A DNA stretch of 64,000 nucleotides. Source: Deltaproteobacteria bacterium. Its GTDB lineage: Bacteria > Myxococcota_A > Polyangia > GCA-2747355 > JADLHG01. Positions 36,227-45,273 of this stretch are shown piece after piece; positions within the stretch are counted from its first letter, which is position 1; every line of letters begins with the position of its first letter. Under the pieces are notes generated by a model, which was not told the origin of the DNA, did no database searches, and saw only the letters and a list, made by a program, of their open reading frames with translations. The DNA lies in the NCBI GenBank assembly GCA_020848905.1, contig JADLHG010000069.1:62001-126000 (forward strand). The letters are read 5' to 3'. A program made the translations under genes and the position numbers.

Positions 36227-37339
36227 ATGCGCAGGTGTGTCGCCGTTTGGACCCTGCTTCTGTTCGGGACTGGGGGCTGCGGCCTCGAGGTCGGCCCGGG
36301 CCTCGAGCGCCGGACGAGCAGCACGCGGGCCTCGTTTCTGACCTACAACGCGGGGCTGGCCCACGGCGCCGTGGCGCTGGCGCCCGAGCGCCTGCCGCGC
36401 ATCGCCGCGGCCCTGAGCGAGAGCGGCGCCGAGGTGCTCTGCCTGCAGGAGGTCTGGCGGGACGAGGACTACGCTGCGCTCAAGACGGCGCTCGCCGAAG
36501 CCTACCCGTACGCGTTTCGCGAGCAGACGACCGACACCTCCCCGCGCAAGGTGAGCTGCGACGCCTGGAGCACCTTCCGGCTGGACCGCTGCGTCGCGTC
36601 GGACTGCACGCCGAAGGGGATCTCGGCCAGCGAGTGCGTGGCGGGCCCGTGTCAGGCGCGCTACGCGGCGCTCCCCGACGAGTGCAAGCTGTGCCTCGCG
36701 GCGAACACGGCGGCCCCCTGGCAGTGCGCTCTCTTCGGGGCCAAGCCCTTCGCCTACGACGGGCGCAACGGCCTCGCCCTCTTCAGCCGCTTTCCGATCG
36801 ACAACGCGAGCTACCACGGTTTCGAGACGGCGCTCGTGAAGCGCGGCGCGATCCACGCGCGGGTGGGGCAGCGCGAGGTGCGGTGCACGCACCTTTCGGC
36901 CAAGCTCGACGACGTGCCCTATCCGAAGGGGCGGCGGAGCGCGAGCTGGGTCGACGAGCAGCGCGAGCAGCTTCGGTGGCTCGCCGACAGCAGCTCCGTG
37001 CACCAGTGCACCGTCCTGATGGGGGACCTGAACGCGGGTCCGCAGCGCGTCGGGCTCGCGGCCGAGCTCGGGGAGAGCTACGACGTGCTCCTCGAGGCGG
37101 GCTTCGTCGAGCCGTGGAGCGCGCCCGCTTGCACCTGGTGCAAGGACAATCCCTTGGCCGGCTCGCGCCAGGACGCGTGGCTCGACCACGTCATGTTCCG
37201 GGGCTGCCCGTCCACGCTCGGCAAGAGCTACCGCCGCGTTCTGGATGCGTGGGTGCAGCTCGTGCTGGGGAGCACCGTGCTGCGCACGCGCCTCTCTGAC
37301 CACTACGGCCTTCTGGCCGAGCTGACGGACGCATCCTGA
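36227..37339 (+). CDS. Cys-rich endonuclease/exonuclease/phosphatase-fold lipoprotein (copy A)
   Basis: A 370-residue secreted protein with a lipoprotein signal ('VAVWTLLLFGTGGC'). The fold is DNase I / sphingomyelinase-like: 'FLTYNAGLAHGAV' (Asn), 'LCLQEVWRDED' (Glu), 'LMGDLNAGP' (Asp, Asn) and 'LSDHYGLLAE' (His) supply the metal-dependent phosphodiesterase site. An insert at 36557-36727 carries eight cysteines. It is paralogous to the lipoprotein at 57662-58846. GGAGG lies six bases before the ATG. A large hairpin follows the stop codon. Substrate is unknown: nucleic acid, phospholipid or inositol phosphate would all suit the fold; disulfide bonds fit an extracellular enzyme. Confidence 0.85.
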   Translation: MRRCVAVWTLLLFGTGGCGLEVGPGLERRTSSTRASFLTYNAGLAHGAVALAPERLPRIAAALSESGAEVLCLQEVWRDEDYAALKTALAEAYPYAFREQTTDTSPRKVSCDAWSTFRLDRCVASDCTPKGISASECVAGPCQARYAALPDECKLCLAANTAAPWQCALFGAKPFAYDGRNGLALFSRFPIDNASYHGFETALVKRGAIHARVGQREVRCTHLSAKLDDVPYPKGRRSASWVDEQREQLRWLADSSSVHQCTVLMGDLNAGPQRVGLAAELGESYDVLLEAGFVEPWSAPACTWCKDNPLAGSRQDAWLDHVMFRGCPSTLGKSYRRVLDAWVQLVLGSTVLRTRLSDHYGLLAELTDAS

Positions 37340-37373
37340 CCCCATCTCGTCGCGCGTCGCCGCGCGTGGGGTC
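37338..37373. terminator. Strong hairpin directly after the copy-A stop codon
   Basis: GACCCCA (37338-37344) pairs with TGGGGTC (37367-37373), and inside it CGCGCG (37351-37356) pairs with CGCGCG (37361-37366) round a TCGC loop, with a 6-base bulge at 37345-37350. Thirteen base pairs, mostly G-C, begin at the stop codon. No U tract follows, so it may stabilise the 3' end rather than terminate on its own. Confidence 0.4.
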
Positions 37374-37481
37374 AAGCTGGCCCGCTCTCGTGGTGGCGTG
37401 TCCAGCGTGCGTTGCGGCGGCCAAGATCTCCGTTGAGAAGCATCAAGCCGGGGCCTGACGGGCGCGGTACGCTTGTTTCAA

Positions 37482-40400
37482 ATGGCCGAGCTTCAGTCGC
37501 AGGCGCTGACGGTCAACCTGCAGCGGACCGCGGTGGAGGTGGTGATCCCGGAGGAGCAGCGGGTGCTGCTCGAGATCACCGCGCCCCTCTTCGGCGTGCA
37601 GCAGGACACCGAGCGGCTGCTGCGCGAGCTCAACCACCGCTACATCGGCTGGGCGCGCGCGCTCGAAGACCTGCACTACCGGGCGCTCGGAGACTTCCCC
37701 CACTACCGGGACCATCCGCGCGGGGCCGAGGGGCTGGCCGTCTACGTCGCGCTCTACGCCCGCATGGCGCGCGAGGCCGAGCCGCCTGCCCTGCGCGAGG
37801 TGGCGCTGCGCTACCTCTGCTACTACGGCGAGAAGATCCTCTCGGGCTCGGAGCAGGCGCTCGAGCGACACCTCGGCGTGGTGCAGGACATCTTGCGTCG
37901 GCTCGATGAGCGGCTGCTGGCCGACGCGCGGCTCGCCCCGGCGCTCACGCCACGGCTGAAGCGCGTTGCGCGGCTCCTCTTCGAGACGGCGCGAGAGCTC
38001 GTGGGCGGCAGGGAGGCGCTGGTCCACGCGCTGGACCTGCTCGCGCGCAGCGTGAACCAGCTGGTGGCGGGGCTCCTCGCGGCGGTGGATCCCGTCACCT
38101 GGTGTCCAGGGGTGGAGGTGCCGCCTCCGCAGCTCGACGCCATCACACACCGCGCGCTGGCCGGTTACCGAGCCGAGCTGGAAATCCTCGGGGCGGCCCC
38201 CGAGGACGCGACCGAGCTCGCCCGCCACGCCGAGCGATTGCTCGTGCTCCCCGACCAGGCGCAGCTCCTGCAAGCCTACCTCGACGTCGGGAGCCAGCTC
38301 GGGGGAGAAGGAGTGGGTCCGGCGAGCGCCCTTGCCGGTCCGCTCCGCCAGGTGCGCTGGCTCTCCTTCGTGCTGAGCAGCCCGCACCTCGACGGAGCGC
38401 ACGAGCAGGCCCTGCGCGACATCGCCCGCTGCTGCGTGGCGGTGATTCGCCAGGCCGACGTGGCGACGCTCGCCGGCTTCGTGCGCGAGACCTTCGCCGT
38501 GCTGCGGCAGCTCCCCTCGCCGCACCCCGAGACGACGCTCAACCTGGTGGGCACGGTGGGCGAGGCGATCCTCGCCGCCGACGACCGGCCGGCCGCCGAG
38601 GCGCTCATCGACGAGATCCTGACGCTCGACTTCCACTATCCGAGCTTCGCCGGCTTCACCGAGGAGTGGCAGCCGCGCGTCTCCCCGGCGCACCTCGTGA
38701 ACGTCCGCACCTACCTGCGTCTCATCGAGGTCAACCCCGAGCTCACGCGGCGCCTCCTGGCCGCGCTGGTCGTGCACCTGCGCCTGGGCGGCGTCTTCCT
38801 CGCCGACACGGACCTCTTCCAGAAGGACGTCTCGCAGCTCCTCAACGCGGGGATCGGCCCCGTCTATCACCAGCTCAAGCACCTGGCGAAGCTCTTCCCG
38901 ATCTACTTCAGCGACATCGGCGCCGAGGGAGAGCTGCGCGAGGTCTCGACGCGCCTCGACGAGCTGTCGCACCGGCACGACCCCCTCTGTCACTTCCTCC
39001 GCAAGCAGTGCCACGTCGAGTGCAACGCGCTCGTGGCTCCGCTCGTCGAAGAGGCCGCGCGTTTCATGGTCACGGGGGAGGCGGGGCCGCTCGAGCGCCT
39101 GCTGCCCCCGCAGCTCCTGGCGCGGCTCGCCGTCGAGGAGAGGGGAGAGCGGTGGACCGAGCTGCGGCGCGTCCTTCTGCCGCTGCTCGGGCCGAGCGGG
39201 GACCTTCGGCCCTACTACCGGCTGGGGACCGACGAGCTCACGCGCCGATTCGAGGAGCTCGTGCCCGACGCGGACCCGGTCGAGCGCGAACGCGCGGTGC
39301 TCCTCCTCGAGCTGCGGCGCCTCGTGGGGCGCAAGTACGAGCTGGACCATGGGGACCTGGTGGGTCGCCTGCGCGCCTTCCATCGCCTGGACCCCGAGCG
39401 CGTGGCAGCGCTCGCGAAGGAGCTCGAGGGAGGGCTCGAGGCCGGCGGGCTCGAAGAGGCGCTCGACGGCGCGCTTTGGCTGCTCGAGCGGCTCAAGGCG
39501 CTGATCCTGCAGCCCGAGGCGACGACGGCCGTCGAGGACATCTACCGCAAGCGCCACGTCGCGGTGGGCATCCCGAGCGTCTACGGGCGCTACCGCGAGG
39601 AGAAGCTCGAGGCGCTCGGGCTCTCGTTCCGGCTCGAATCGCTCGCCGACGTGCTCTTCGAACGGGTCGTCGCGGACCAGAACCTGGAGGTCATGACGCG
39701 CACGACGCTCCGGCGCGTGGCTCGGACCCTGCGGTACTTCCTGCGGGCCCTGCGCGTGGACGGCTGCAACGCGCGCGGCTTCAGCGCCCGCGTGGAGATG
39801 CTCGAGGAGGCGCTCGGGCTAGCCGGCACCACCGTCGAGCAGTACCTCGACATCTTCCAGCTCATCGCGCAGAGCCTGAAACACCTCGTGCGGCTGCGCT
39901 TCCTCGAGATCTATCAGCCGATCCTCGAGGACCTGCTCCCGCGCATCCTGGTCCGGGACGGCGTGCGCGGCGGCGCGGCAGAGGGCGACGACCCGCGGGA
40001 GAGGGCGCTCCGACACGCCGAGGCCTTTCTGCGCGACCTCATGGCGCAGAGCTTCGGGCTGCAGCGACTGGACCTCTACGTGGGGCGCATCCTCGAGACG
40101 CTGCGGGCGGAGCGCGACGGGCTCGACGACGAGACGCGGACGCTCCTGCTGGCGCTCGACCTCGAGCGGCTGGCCTCGCCGATCGAGGGCGTGGCGCCGC
40201 GCCGGGGGGAGCGGGTCGTCGAGGGCGGCGGGGAGCGGCGGCCGGAGCGGTCGAGGGGGAGCGAGGCAGGGCCTGTCCCGGGAGTGATCCAGCTCGGCAA
40301 CAAGGGCTGCCTGCTGAAGCGGCTGGCAGAGGCCAAGTTTCCGGTCCCGGCGGGTTTCGTGCTCGCCACGGAGCTCTTCCGCTGCCGCACGGCGATCCGG

Positions 40401-41786
40401 GTCTACCCGGCGCTGCGTACCGAGCTACGCGAGCGCATCGGCCGCCAGGTCGCCGAGCTCGAGCGCCGCGTCGGGGCGCGGTACGGGGACCCCGGCGGAT
40501 CGCTCCTCCTGTCGGTGCGCTCCGGCTCGGCGATCAGCATGCCGGGCATGATGGATAGCTTTCTCAACGTGGGGCTCAACCCGACCGTGGCGGAGGGGTT
40601 CGCCTCCCGCTCGGGAAGCGCCTGGGCCGCGTGGGACGCCTATCGGCGCTTCGTCCAGATGTGGGGGATGGCCTTCGACATCAGCCGCGACCGCTTCGAT
40701 CGCCTGATGCAGGAGGCCAAGCGCCGCCATTCGGCGCCGAAGAAGGCCGAGTTTCCGCCAGAGAAGATGCGGCAGCTCGCGCTCCGCTACCGCGAGCTGG
40801 TCGAGGATCACGGCGTGGAGGTGCCGGACGACCCGTACGAGCAGCTCGAGATGTGCGTCGAGCTGGTCCTCGATTCGTGGAACAGCGAGCTCGCCCGAGC
40901 CTATCGGCGCGCGCTCGGTATCGCCGAGGACTGGGGGACGGCGGTGGTGGTGCAGACGATGGTCTACGGCAACCTGAGCCCGCGTTCGGGGACCGGGGTG
41001 GTGCTCACGCGCCCGCGCCTCTCGGGGCGCGCCGGGGTCCAGCTCGACGGGGACTACATCGTGCAGGGGCAGGGGGACGACGTGGTCAGCGGGCTGGTCA
41101 GCACCTTCCCGATCACGGAGGCGCAGCGGGAGGCGCAGCGGCGCGGCGACGTCGCGACGCTCGAACGGCAGTTCCCGGCGATCTACCGCGAGCTGCACCG
41201 GCACGCGAGCACCCTCATCGAAGAGATGGGGATGAACCACCAGGAGATCGAGTTCACCTTCGAGAGCGACGACCCGCGCGAGCTCTATGTGCTGCAGACG
41301 CGGGACATGGTGCTGGCCGCGCTGCGCACGGTCTCGGCCTTCCTTCCGACGGCGGAGCTCGAGGCGGCCAAGGTGGCGGCGGGGATCGGGGCCGGTGGCG
41401 AGGCGCTGTGCGGCCGGGTGGCCCATACGGCCGAGGAGATCGCGCTGCTGCGGGAGCGGCATCCGCACGACCACGTGATCCTGGTGCGACCGGACACCGT
41501 GCCGGACGACATCCACCTCGTGCTGCAGGCCGATGCGCTCCTGACGGCTGTCGGGGGCGCGACGAGCCACGCGGCGGTGGCTGCACAGTGCCTCGGCCGG
41601 ACCTGCGTGGTGGGGTGCCGCGTGCTCGAGGTGCACGATGACGAGGGGTATTCCCTGCTCGCGGGTCGCCGGGTGAACACCGGCGAGTATCTCTCGCTGA
41701 GCGGGCTGGACGGGTCGGTGTATCTCGGCCGTCACGCCGTGACCACCACCCGGGGCGAAGGGATCCGCGAGGCAGCCGGACGCTGA
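37482..41786 (+). CDS. Giant protein with PPDK-like nucleotide-binding and phosphohistidine domains
   Basis: A 1434-residue protein. Residues about 935-1434 match the first two domains of pyruvate phosphate dikinase: 'GNKGCLLKRLAEAKFPVPAG', 'SVRSGSAISMPGMMDSFLNV', 'WDAYRRFVQMWGMAFD', 'VQGQGDDVVSGLVSTFPI', 'QEIEFTF' and 'LYVLQTRDM', then the swivelling domain with catalytic His1363 in 'VGGATSHAAVAA'. The PEP/pyruvate barrel that should follow is absent: the protein ends about 70 residues after the histidine. Residues 1-930 are soluble, Leu/Glu/Arg-rich and mainly helical with no recognised family. The ATG at 37482 is chosen over a TTG three codons upstream; no ribosome site is clear. The next gene encodes GAPDH. 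It may transfer phosphate from ATP to an unknown acceptor. Confidence 0.85.
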   Translation: MAELQSQALTVNLQRTAVEVVIPEEQRVLLEITAPLFGVQQDTERLLRELNHRYIGWARALEDLHYRALGDFPHYRDHPRGAEGLAVYVALYARMAREAEPPALREVALRYLCYYGEKILSGSEQALERHLGVVQDILRRLDERLLADARLAPALTPRLKRVARLLFETARELVGGREALVHALDLLARSVNQLVAGLLAAVDPVTWCPGVEVPPPQLDAITHRALAGYRAELEILGAAPEDATELARHAERLLVLPDQAQLLQAYLDVGSQLGGEGVGPASALAGPLRQVRWLSFVLSSPHLDGAHEQALRDIARCCVAVIRQADVATLAGFVRETFAVLRQLPSPHPETTLNLVGTVGEAILAADDRPAAEALIDEILTLDFHYPSFAGFTEEWQPRVSPAHLVNVRTYLRLIEVNPELTRRLLAALVVHLRLGGVFLADTDLFQKDVSQLLNAGIGPVYHQLKHLAKLFPIYFSDIGAEGELREVSTRLDELSHRHDPLCHFLRKQCHVECNALVAPLVEEAARFMVTGEAGPLERLLPPQLLARLAVEERGERWTELRRVLLPLLGPSGDLRPYYRLGTDELTRRFEELVPDADPVERERAVLLLELRRLVGRKYELDHGDLVGRLRAFHRLDPERVAALAKELEGGLEAGGLEEALDGALWLLERLKALILQPEATTAVEDIYRKRHVAVGIPSVYGRYREEKLEALGLSFRLESLADVLFERVVADQNLEVMTRTTLRRVARTLRYFLRALRVDGCNARGFSARVEMLEEALGLAGTTVEQYLDIFQLIAQSLKHLVRLRFLEIYQPILEDLLPRILVRDGVRGGAAEGDDPRERALRHAEAFLRDLMAQSFGLQRLDLYVGRILETLRAERDGLDDETRTLLLALDLERLASPIEGVAPRRGERVVEGGGERRPERSRGSEAGPVPGVIQLGNKGCLLKRLAEAKFPVPAGFVLATELFRCRTAIRVYPALRTELRERIGRQVAELERRVGARYGDPGGSLLLSVRSGSAISMPGMMDSFLNVGLNPTVAEGFASRSGSAWAAWDAYRRFVQMWGMAFDISRDRFDRLMQEAKRRHSAPKKAEFPPEKMRQLALRYRELVEDHGVEVPDDPYEQLEMCVELVLDSWNSELARAYRRALGIAEDWGTAVVVQTMVYGNLSPRSGTGVVLTRPRLSGRAGVQLDGDYIVQGQGDDVVSGLVSTFPITEAQREAQRRGDVATLERQFPAIYRELHRHASTLIEEMGMNHQEIEFTFESDDPRELYVLQTRDMVLAALRTVSAFLPTAELEAAKVAAGIGAGGEALCGRVAHTAEEIALLRERHPHDHVILVRPDTVPDDIHLVLQADALLTAVGGATSHAAVAAQCLGRTCVVGCRVLEVHDDEGYSLLAGRRVNTGEYLSLSGLDGSVYLGRHAVTTTRGEGIREAAGR

Positions 41787-41813
41787 GGCGCCGGCGCCGG
41801 AAAGGAAGGGACC

Positions 41814-43073
41814 ATGACGACGTTGCCGACGGAGGCGCTAGGGATCAACGGACTCGGTCGCATCGGCAAGCTCACCCTCTGGCACCACGTGGCCCGCAGG
41901 CACTTCGGGCGCCTCGTGGTCAACGTGGGCCGCCCGGTGGGGACCGGGCTCGAGGCTGTCTGCGCGGTGATCGAGAAGGACTCGACCTACGGTGCCATGC
42001 ACCGCTTTCTCTTCGGCGCCAACGCCGAGCCCTGCGTGCGCATCGCCGACCGGGAGCAGGGGCTGCTCGAGGTGGCGGGGGTCCCGGTGCGGGTGCTGCA
42101 GCAGGCGCGCAATCCGCGAGAGATCGGCTGGCGGCAGCACGGCGTGCGGGTCGTGGTGGACTGCACCGGCGCCTTCGACGACCCGACGCGCCCGGCGGAC
42201 CACGCCTCGGGGGCGCTGCGCGGGCACCTCGAGGCGGGGGCGCGCAAGGTGGTCTACAGCGCGCCGTTCAAGATCAAGGACAAGAGCCGCGGCGTCCCCG
42301 ACGACGTGACGACCCTGATCTACGGCATCAACCACGACGCCTTCAACCCCGACCGACACGCGCTCGTCGCGGGGGCCTCGTGCACCACCACGGCGCTGGC
42401 CCATTTAGTAAAGCCCATTCTAGAACATCTGCACGCTTCGAACGTGATCACCGCCTCGATGAGCACGGTCCACGCGGCGACGAACAGCCAGAGCGTGCTC
42501 GACACGGTCCCTAAGGCCGGGGCGACGGACCTCCGCCGCAGCCGCAGCGTGCTGAACAGCATCGTCCTCACGTCGACCAACGCGGCCAAGGCGCTCGAGC
42601 AGGTGATCCCGCAGGTGCGCCAGATCGGCTTCATGGCCGACTCGGTGCGGATCCCGCTGCCGACGGAGTCGCTGATCATTCTCAACGTGACCTTCCAGTC
42701 GCGGCTGGCTCCCGACGGGTCGAGCGAGATCACGCGCGAGCGCCTGAACCGCATCTACGCCGACGCGGCGGCGGGGGCCCAGCGCGGCCTGCTCGTCTAC
42801 AGCGAGGAGCAGAACGTGCCGGCGGACGTGAGCGGGCTCCGCGCGGCGGTGGTGGTGGAAGCGGTGGAGACGCACACCCGGACCGGGTTCGTGCGCCTCG
42901 ACCTCGCGCAGGTGCCGGGGATCCCTGCCGAGGTGCTCAAGGCGCTCCCGGCGACGGGGATCGAGGTGCCGGTGACGCACGCCAAGGTCTTCGGCTGGTA
43001 CGACAACGAGTACGGCAGCTACACGAACCTGCTCGGGGACCTCACGGTGCACGTGGCGCGCAGCCTCGACTGA
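41814..43073 (+). CDS. gap: Glyceraldehyde-3-phosphate dehydrogenase, long type
   Basis: A 419-residue GAPDH. The Rossmann start is 'LGINGLGRIGKLTLWHHVA', the catalytic cysteine is in 'AGASCTTTALAHLVKPI', the partner histidine in 'MSTVHAATNSQSVLDTVPKA', and the C-terminal 'GWYDNEYGSYTNLLGDL' is standard. It is about 80 residues longer than typical GAPDH (about 335), and the Asn that usually follows CTT is Thr. The NAD-binding 'NDLTD' stretch is replaced by 'NVGRPVGTG', so cofactor preference is uncertain. It lies 27 bases after the PPDK-like gene and the pair probably forms an operon in central carbon metabolism or its control. Confidence 0.9.
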   Translation: MTTLPTEALGINGLGRIGKLTLWHHVARRHFGRLVVNVGRPVGTGLEAVCAVIEKDSTYGAMHRFLFGANAEPCVRIADREQGLLEVAGVPVRVLQQARNPREIGWRQHGVRVVVDCTGAFDDPTRPADHASGALRGHLEAGARKVVYSAPFKIKDKSRGVPDDVTTLIYGINHDAFNPDRHALVAGASCTTTALAHLVKPILEHLHASNVITASMSTVHAATNSQSVLDTVPKAGATDLRRSRSVLNSIVLTSTNAAKALEQVIPQVRQIGFMADSVRIPLPTESLIILNVTFQSRLAPDGSSEITRERLNRIYADAAAGAQRGLLVYSEEQNVPADVSGLRAAVVVEAVETHTRTGFVRLDLAQVPGIPAEVLKALPATGIEVPVTHAKVFGWYDNEYGSYTNLLGDLTVHVARSLD

Positions 43074-43142
43074 ACCCGGTCACCTTGGCCGCGAGCCATC
43101 CCGGCAGGCTGTGTTGCGCCGCGGCCTCGGTTCCTCGGTTCC

Positions 43143-44849
43143 TCAGTCCCCGAGCTCCTTGAGCGCCCGCTGAAGCGTCACGTCCTTGGCCGGGACGCCG
43201 GGGCTCGCGTAGAGGCCCGCCTTCACGTCGGCCGCGGTCTGCGCGACCTCGATGTCGGGCTTGGTGCCGAGCTCCTCCGCGAGGGTGCCCGAGGGGGTCG
43301 TGACCGCCGCGTAGTCGAGGCCGATGGTCAGCTCGGCGGTGAGCGGCCAGAACTCGACCGTGCCGCTGCCCCCGCCGGTCGTGCGGCCGACGAGCTTGGC
43401 CCGGCCGAGGGCCTTGAGGATCGTGGGGGCGAGGTGACCGTTGCTGTACGAGCCCTCGTCGGTGAGGACCACGAGCGGCCCCGTGAACGCCCCCTGCGCG
43501 GGGACCACGACGTCCTCCACGAAGGCCTCGGGGGTGCCGCGATGGTAGTCGCGCGCCACGGTCGTCACCGCTGGAAGGAGGTAGGCGAGGAGCGCGTTGC
43601 GGTAGCTCGACTCGCCGCCGGGATTCTCGCGCAGGTCGAGGATGAGCCCCTTGGCGTCCTTGAGCGCCTCGAAGGTGGCCTTGAGCTCGCCCACGAGCTT
43701 GGCGTCCTGAAAGGTGCGGACGCGCAGGTGGGCGTAGCTCTTGCCCGACACGCCGGCGAGCCGCTGGCTGGTGAGGATCGGGCCCGAGGGGGCGGGCGGT
43801 GCGGCGCGGGGGATGGAGAGCGCGAGGTTGTCGCGTTCGAGTTTCAGCGCCGCCTTCGACCCCTCCTCGCCGGAGAGCCAGGACTGCAGCAGCGTGCGGT
43901 GGTACCCCGCGTCGTTCGGCCGCGGGATGAGCTTGCCGTTCTGCGTCTCGTGCTCGGCGAAGGTCTTGCCGTCCACGGTCACGATGCGGTCCCCCACCTT
44001 GAGCCCTGCGCTCTCTGCCGCGGAGCCGGCATCGAGACGCTCCACATACGCGGCGCCGTCGAGGAGCGCGAGGCGCACCCCGGCCACGGGCACGCGCCGG
44101 CCGAAGGCGCTGTTCACGCTGCGAATGAAGGAGTGGCCGTCCTTGAGCTCGGCCAGCAGTCGCGCCACGAGCTGGTGAAACTCGCGGTCCGTGGCGGACT
44201 TGTCGAGCTCGGGCTCGTAGACCTTCTTCACCGCGTCCCAGTCCACGCCCTTCAGCGCGAAGAAGGGGTAGTTGCGCTTGGCGTGGTTCCAGATGAAGTC
44301 GAAGACGCAGCGGCGCTTGGTCCCGTCGAGCGCGCCGAGGCCGCAGACGGGCGTCTCGGGGGGCACGGGGGTGTCGAGAAGCAGATCCGCGGTGACGGTC
44401 TTGGCCGGGGCGACCTCGATGGAGACCATGAGCGAGTCGGTCAGATCTCCGGCGTCGAGGGGCTTCTCGGCGCTGAAGTTGCCGTTGTCGTCGAGGAAGG
44501 CGGCCGCGAGGTACCGACCCGCGGGGACGCGATCAAAGGTGTAGGTGAGGGGGCCTTTCTTCAGGTCCCCCTGCAGCACGACGGTCTTGAGGGGCTGGCC
44601 GCCAAGGTCGGGGGGGGCGTCGAGGAGCGCCACGACCACGCTGCCGGCCTGGTCCCCCGGAGGAGCGGGGAAGATGTTTGGCGCGACGGAGATCTTGCCC
44701 GTCACCGTGCCGAAGCCCGCTACTGCGCCGTCGGTCGTTCGTCCGTCGGTGACTCCGGCGTCGGCGGGGGTCGAGGTCGTCGAGCTGCACGCGACGAGTG
44801 AGATGGCCGTGACCGCGACGCAAAGTGGCAGGGCTGGTGAGCGCTGCAT
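43143..44849 (-). CDS. S41 (C-terminal processing) peptidase lipoprotein with PDZ domain
   Basis: A 568-residue secreted lipoprotein: signal peptide with lipobox 'LVACSS', an Asp/Thr linker, a beta-sandwich-like domain near residues 50-160, then a conserved 'FDFIWNHAKRNYPFFALKGV' followed by the PDZ domain ('SAGLKVGDRIVTVDGK') and the S41 protease core ('GLILDLRENPGGESSYR', 'VLTDEGSYSNGHLAP', 'GRTTGGGSGTVEFWPLTA'), with Ser of GSYSNG the likely nucleophile. S41 peptidases cut exported proteins near their C-termini. The ATG at 44849 has GGAGGA five bases upstream. It converges with GAPDH, whose stop is 69 bases away. Substrate unknown. Confidence 0.88.
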   Translation of the reverse strand: MQRSPALPLCVAVTAISLVACSSTTSTPADAGVTDGRTTDGAVAGFGTVTGKISVAPNIFPAPPGDQAGSVVVALLDAPPDLGGQPLKTVVLQGDLKKGPLTYTFDRVPAGRYLAAAFLDDNGNFSAEKPLDAGDLTDSLMVSIEVAPAKTVTADLLLDTPVPPETPVCGLGALDGTKRRCVFDFIWNHAKRNYPFFALKGVDWDAVKKVYEPELDKSATDREFHQLVARLLAELKDGHSFIRSVNSAFGRRVPVAGVRLALLDGAAYVERLDAGSAAESAGLKVGDRIVTVDGKTFAEHETQNGKLIPRPNDAGYHRTLLQSWLSGEEGSKAALKLERDNLALSIPRAAPPAPSGPILTSQRLAGVSGKSYAHLRVRTFQDAKLVGELKATFEALKDAKGLILDLRENPGGESSYRNALLAYLLPAVTTVARDYHRGTPEAFVEDVVVPAQGAFTGPLVVLTDEGSYSNGHLAPTILKALGRAKLVGRTTGGGSGTVEFWPLTAELTIGLDYAAVTTPSGTLAEELGTKPDIEVAQTAADVKAGLYASPGVPAKDVTLQRALKELGD

Positions 44850-44954
44850 GAGCTCCTCCGTCAGGTGTTGGAGAGGGCAGAATACCGCGGACCGGGGAGC
44901 GTCGCGAACTGCGCGAGCGGGGCATTGGCGTCGGGTATGGGCGGGAAGGGGCCA

Positions 44955-45187
44955 GGGCGAGAGCGCGGGCGGCCGTGGGCGCACGCGGGCGGCCGTGGTG
45001 CGTCGGGAGGTCGGAGAGGATGGCCAGCGACGGGAGGTAGGCGCGGGCGCGGACGGTGGTGTGCGCATGCGGACGGCGTTGGCGGACCGGTGCGCCGGGG
45101 AGGATGGCTGTCGATGGGAGGGTGGGCGAGAGCGCGAGCGGCGGTGGGCGCAGGCGGGCGGTCGGGGCGGATCGGTGCGTCGGGAGG
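44955..45187. repeat. Decayed tandem repeat, unit 84-85 bases, about 2.8 copies
   Basis: Three imperfect units begin at 44955, 45040 and 45124. Shared landmarks are a GGCGxGxGCGCGxxCGG stretch, GTGxGCGCAxGCGGxCGG, GGTGCGTCGGGAGG-like, GAGGATGGC and GGGAGG. Units 1 and 3 are closest: a few substitutions and one 8-base insertion over 56-64 bases. The rest of the gap 44850-45273 holds no gene I can support. The array ends about 45 bases before the promoter of the Y1 transposase. Confidence 0.65.
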
Positions 45188-45233
45188 GTCTTCTTGTTGC
45201 TGATCGTTGCGTTGGTGTGCGCAAGGACATCTC

Positions 45234-45262
45234 TTGACGTCCGACTGGCACTCTGCTACTAT
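45234..45262 (+). promoter_or_regulatory. Sigma-70-like promoter of the Y1 transposase
   Basis: TTGACG (45234-45239), exactly 17 bases, TACTAT (45257-45262). Both boxes are good and stand in an AT-rich patch after the GC-rich repeat array. The predicted start near 45268 leaves only about six bases before the ATG at 45274. Confidence 0.55.
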
Positions 45263-45273
45263 TGGCCTTATTC

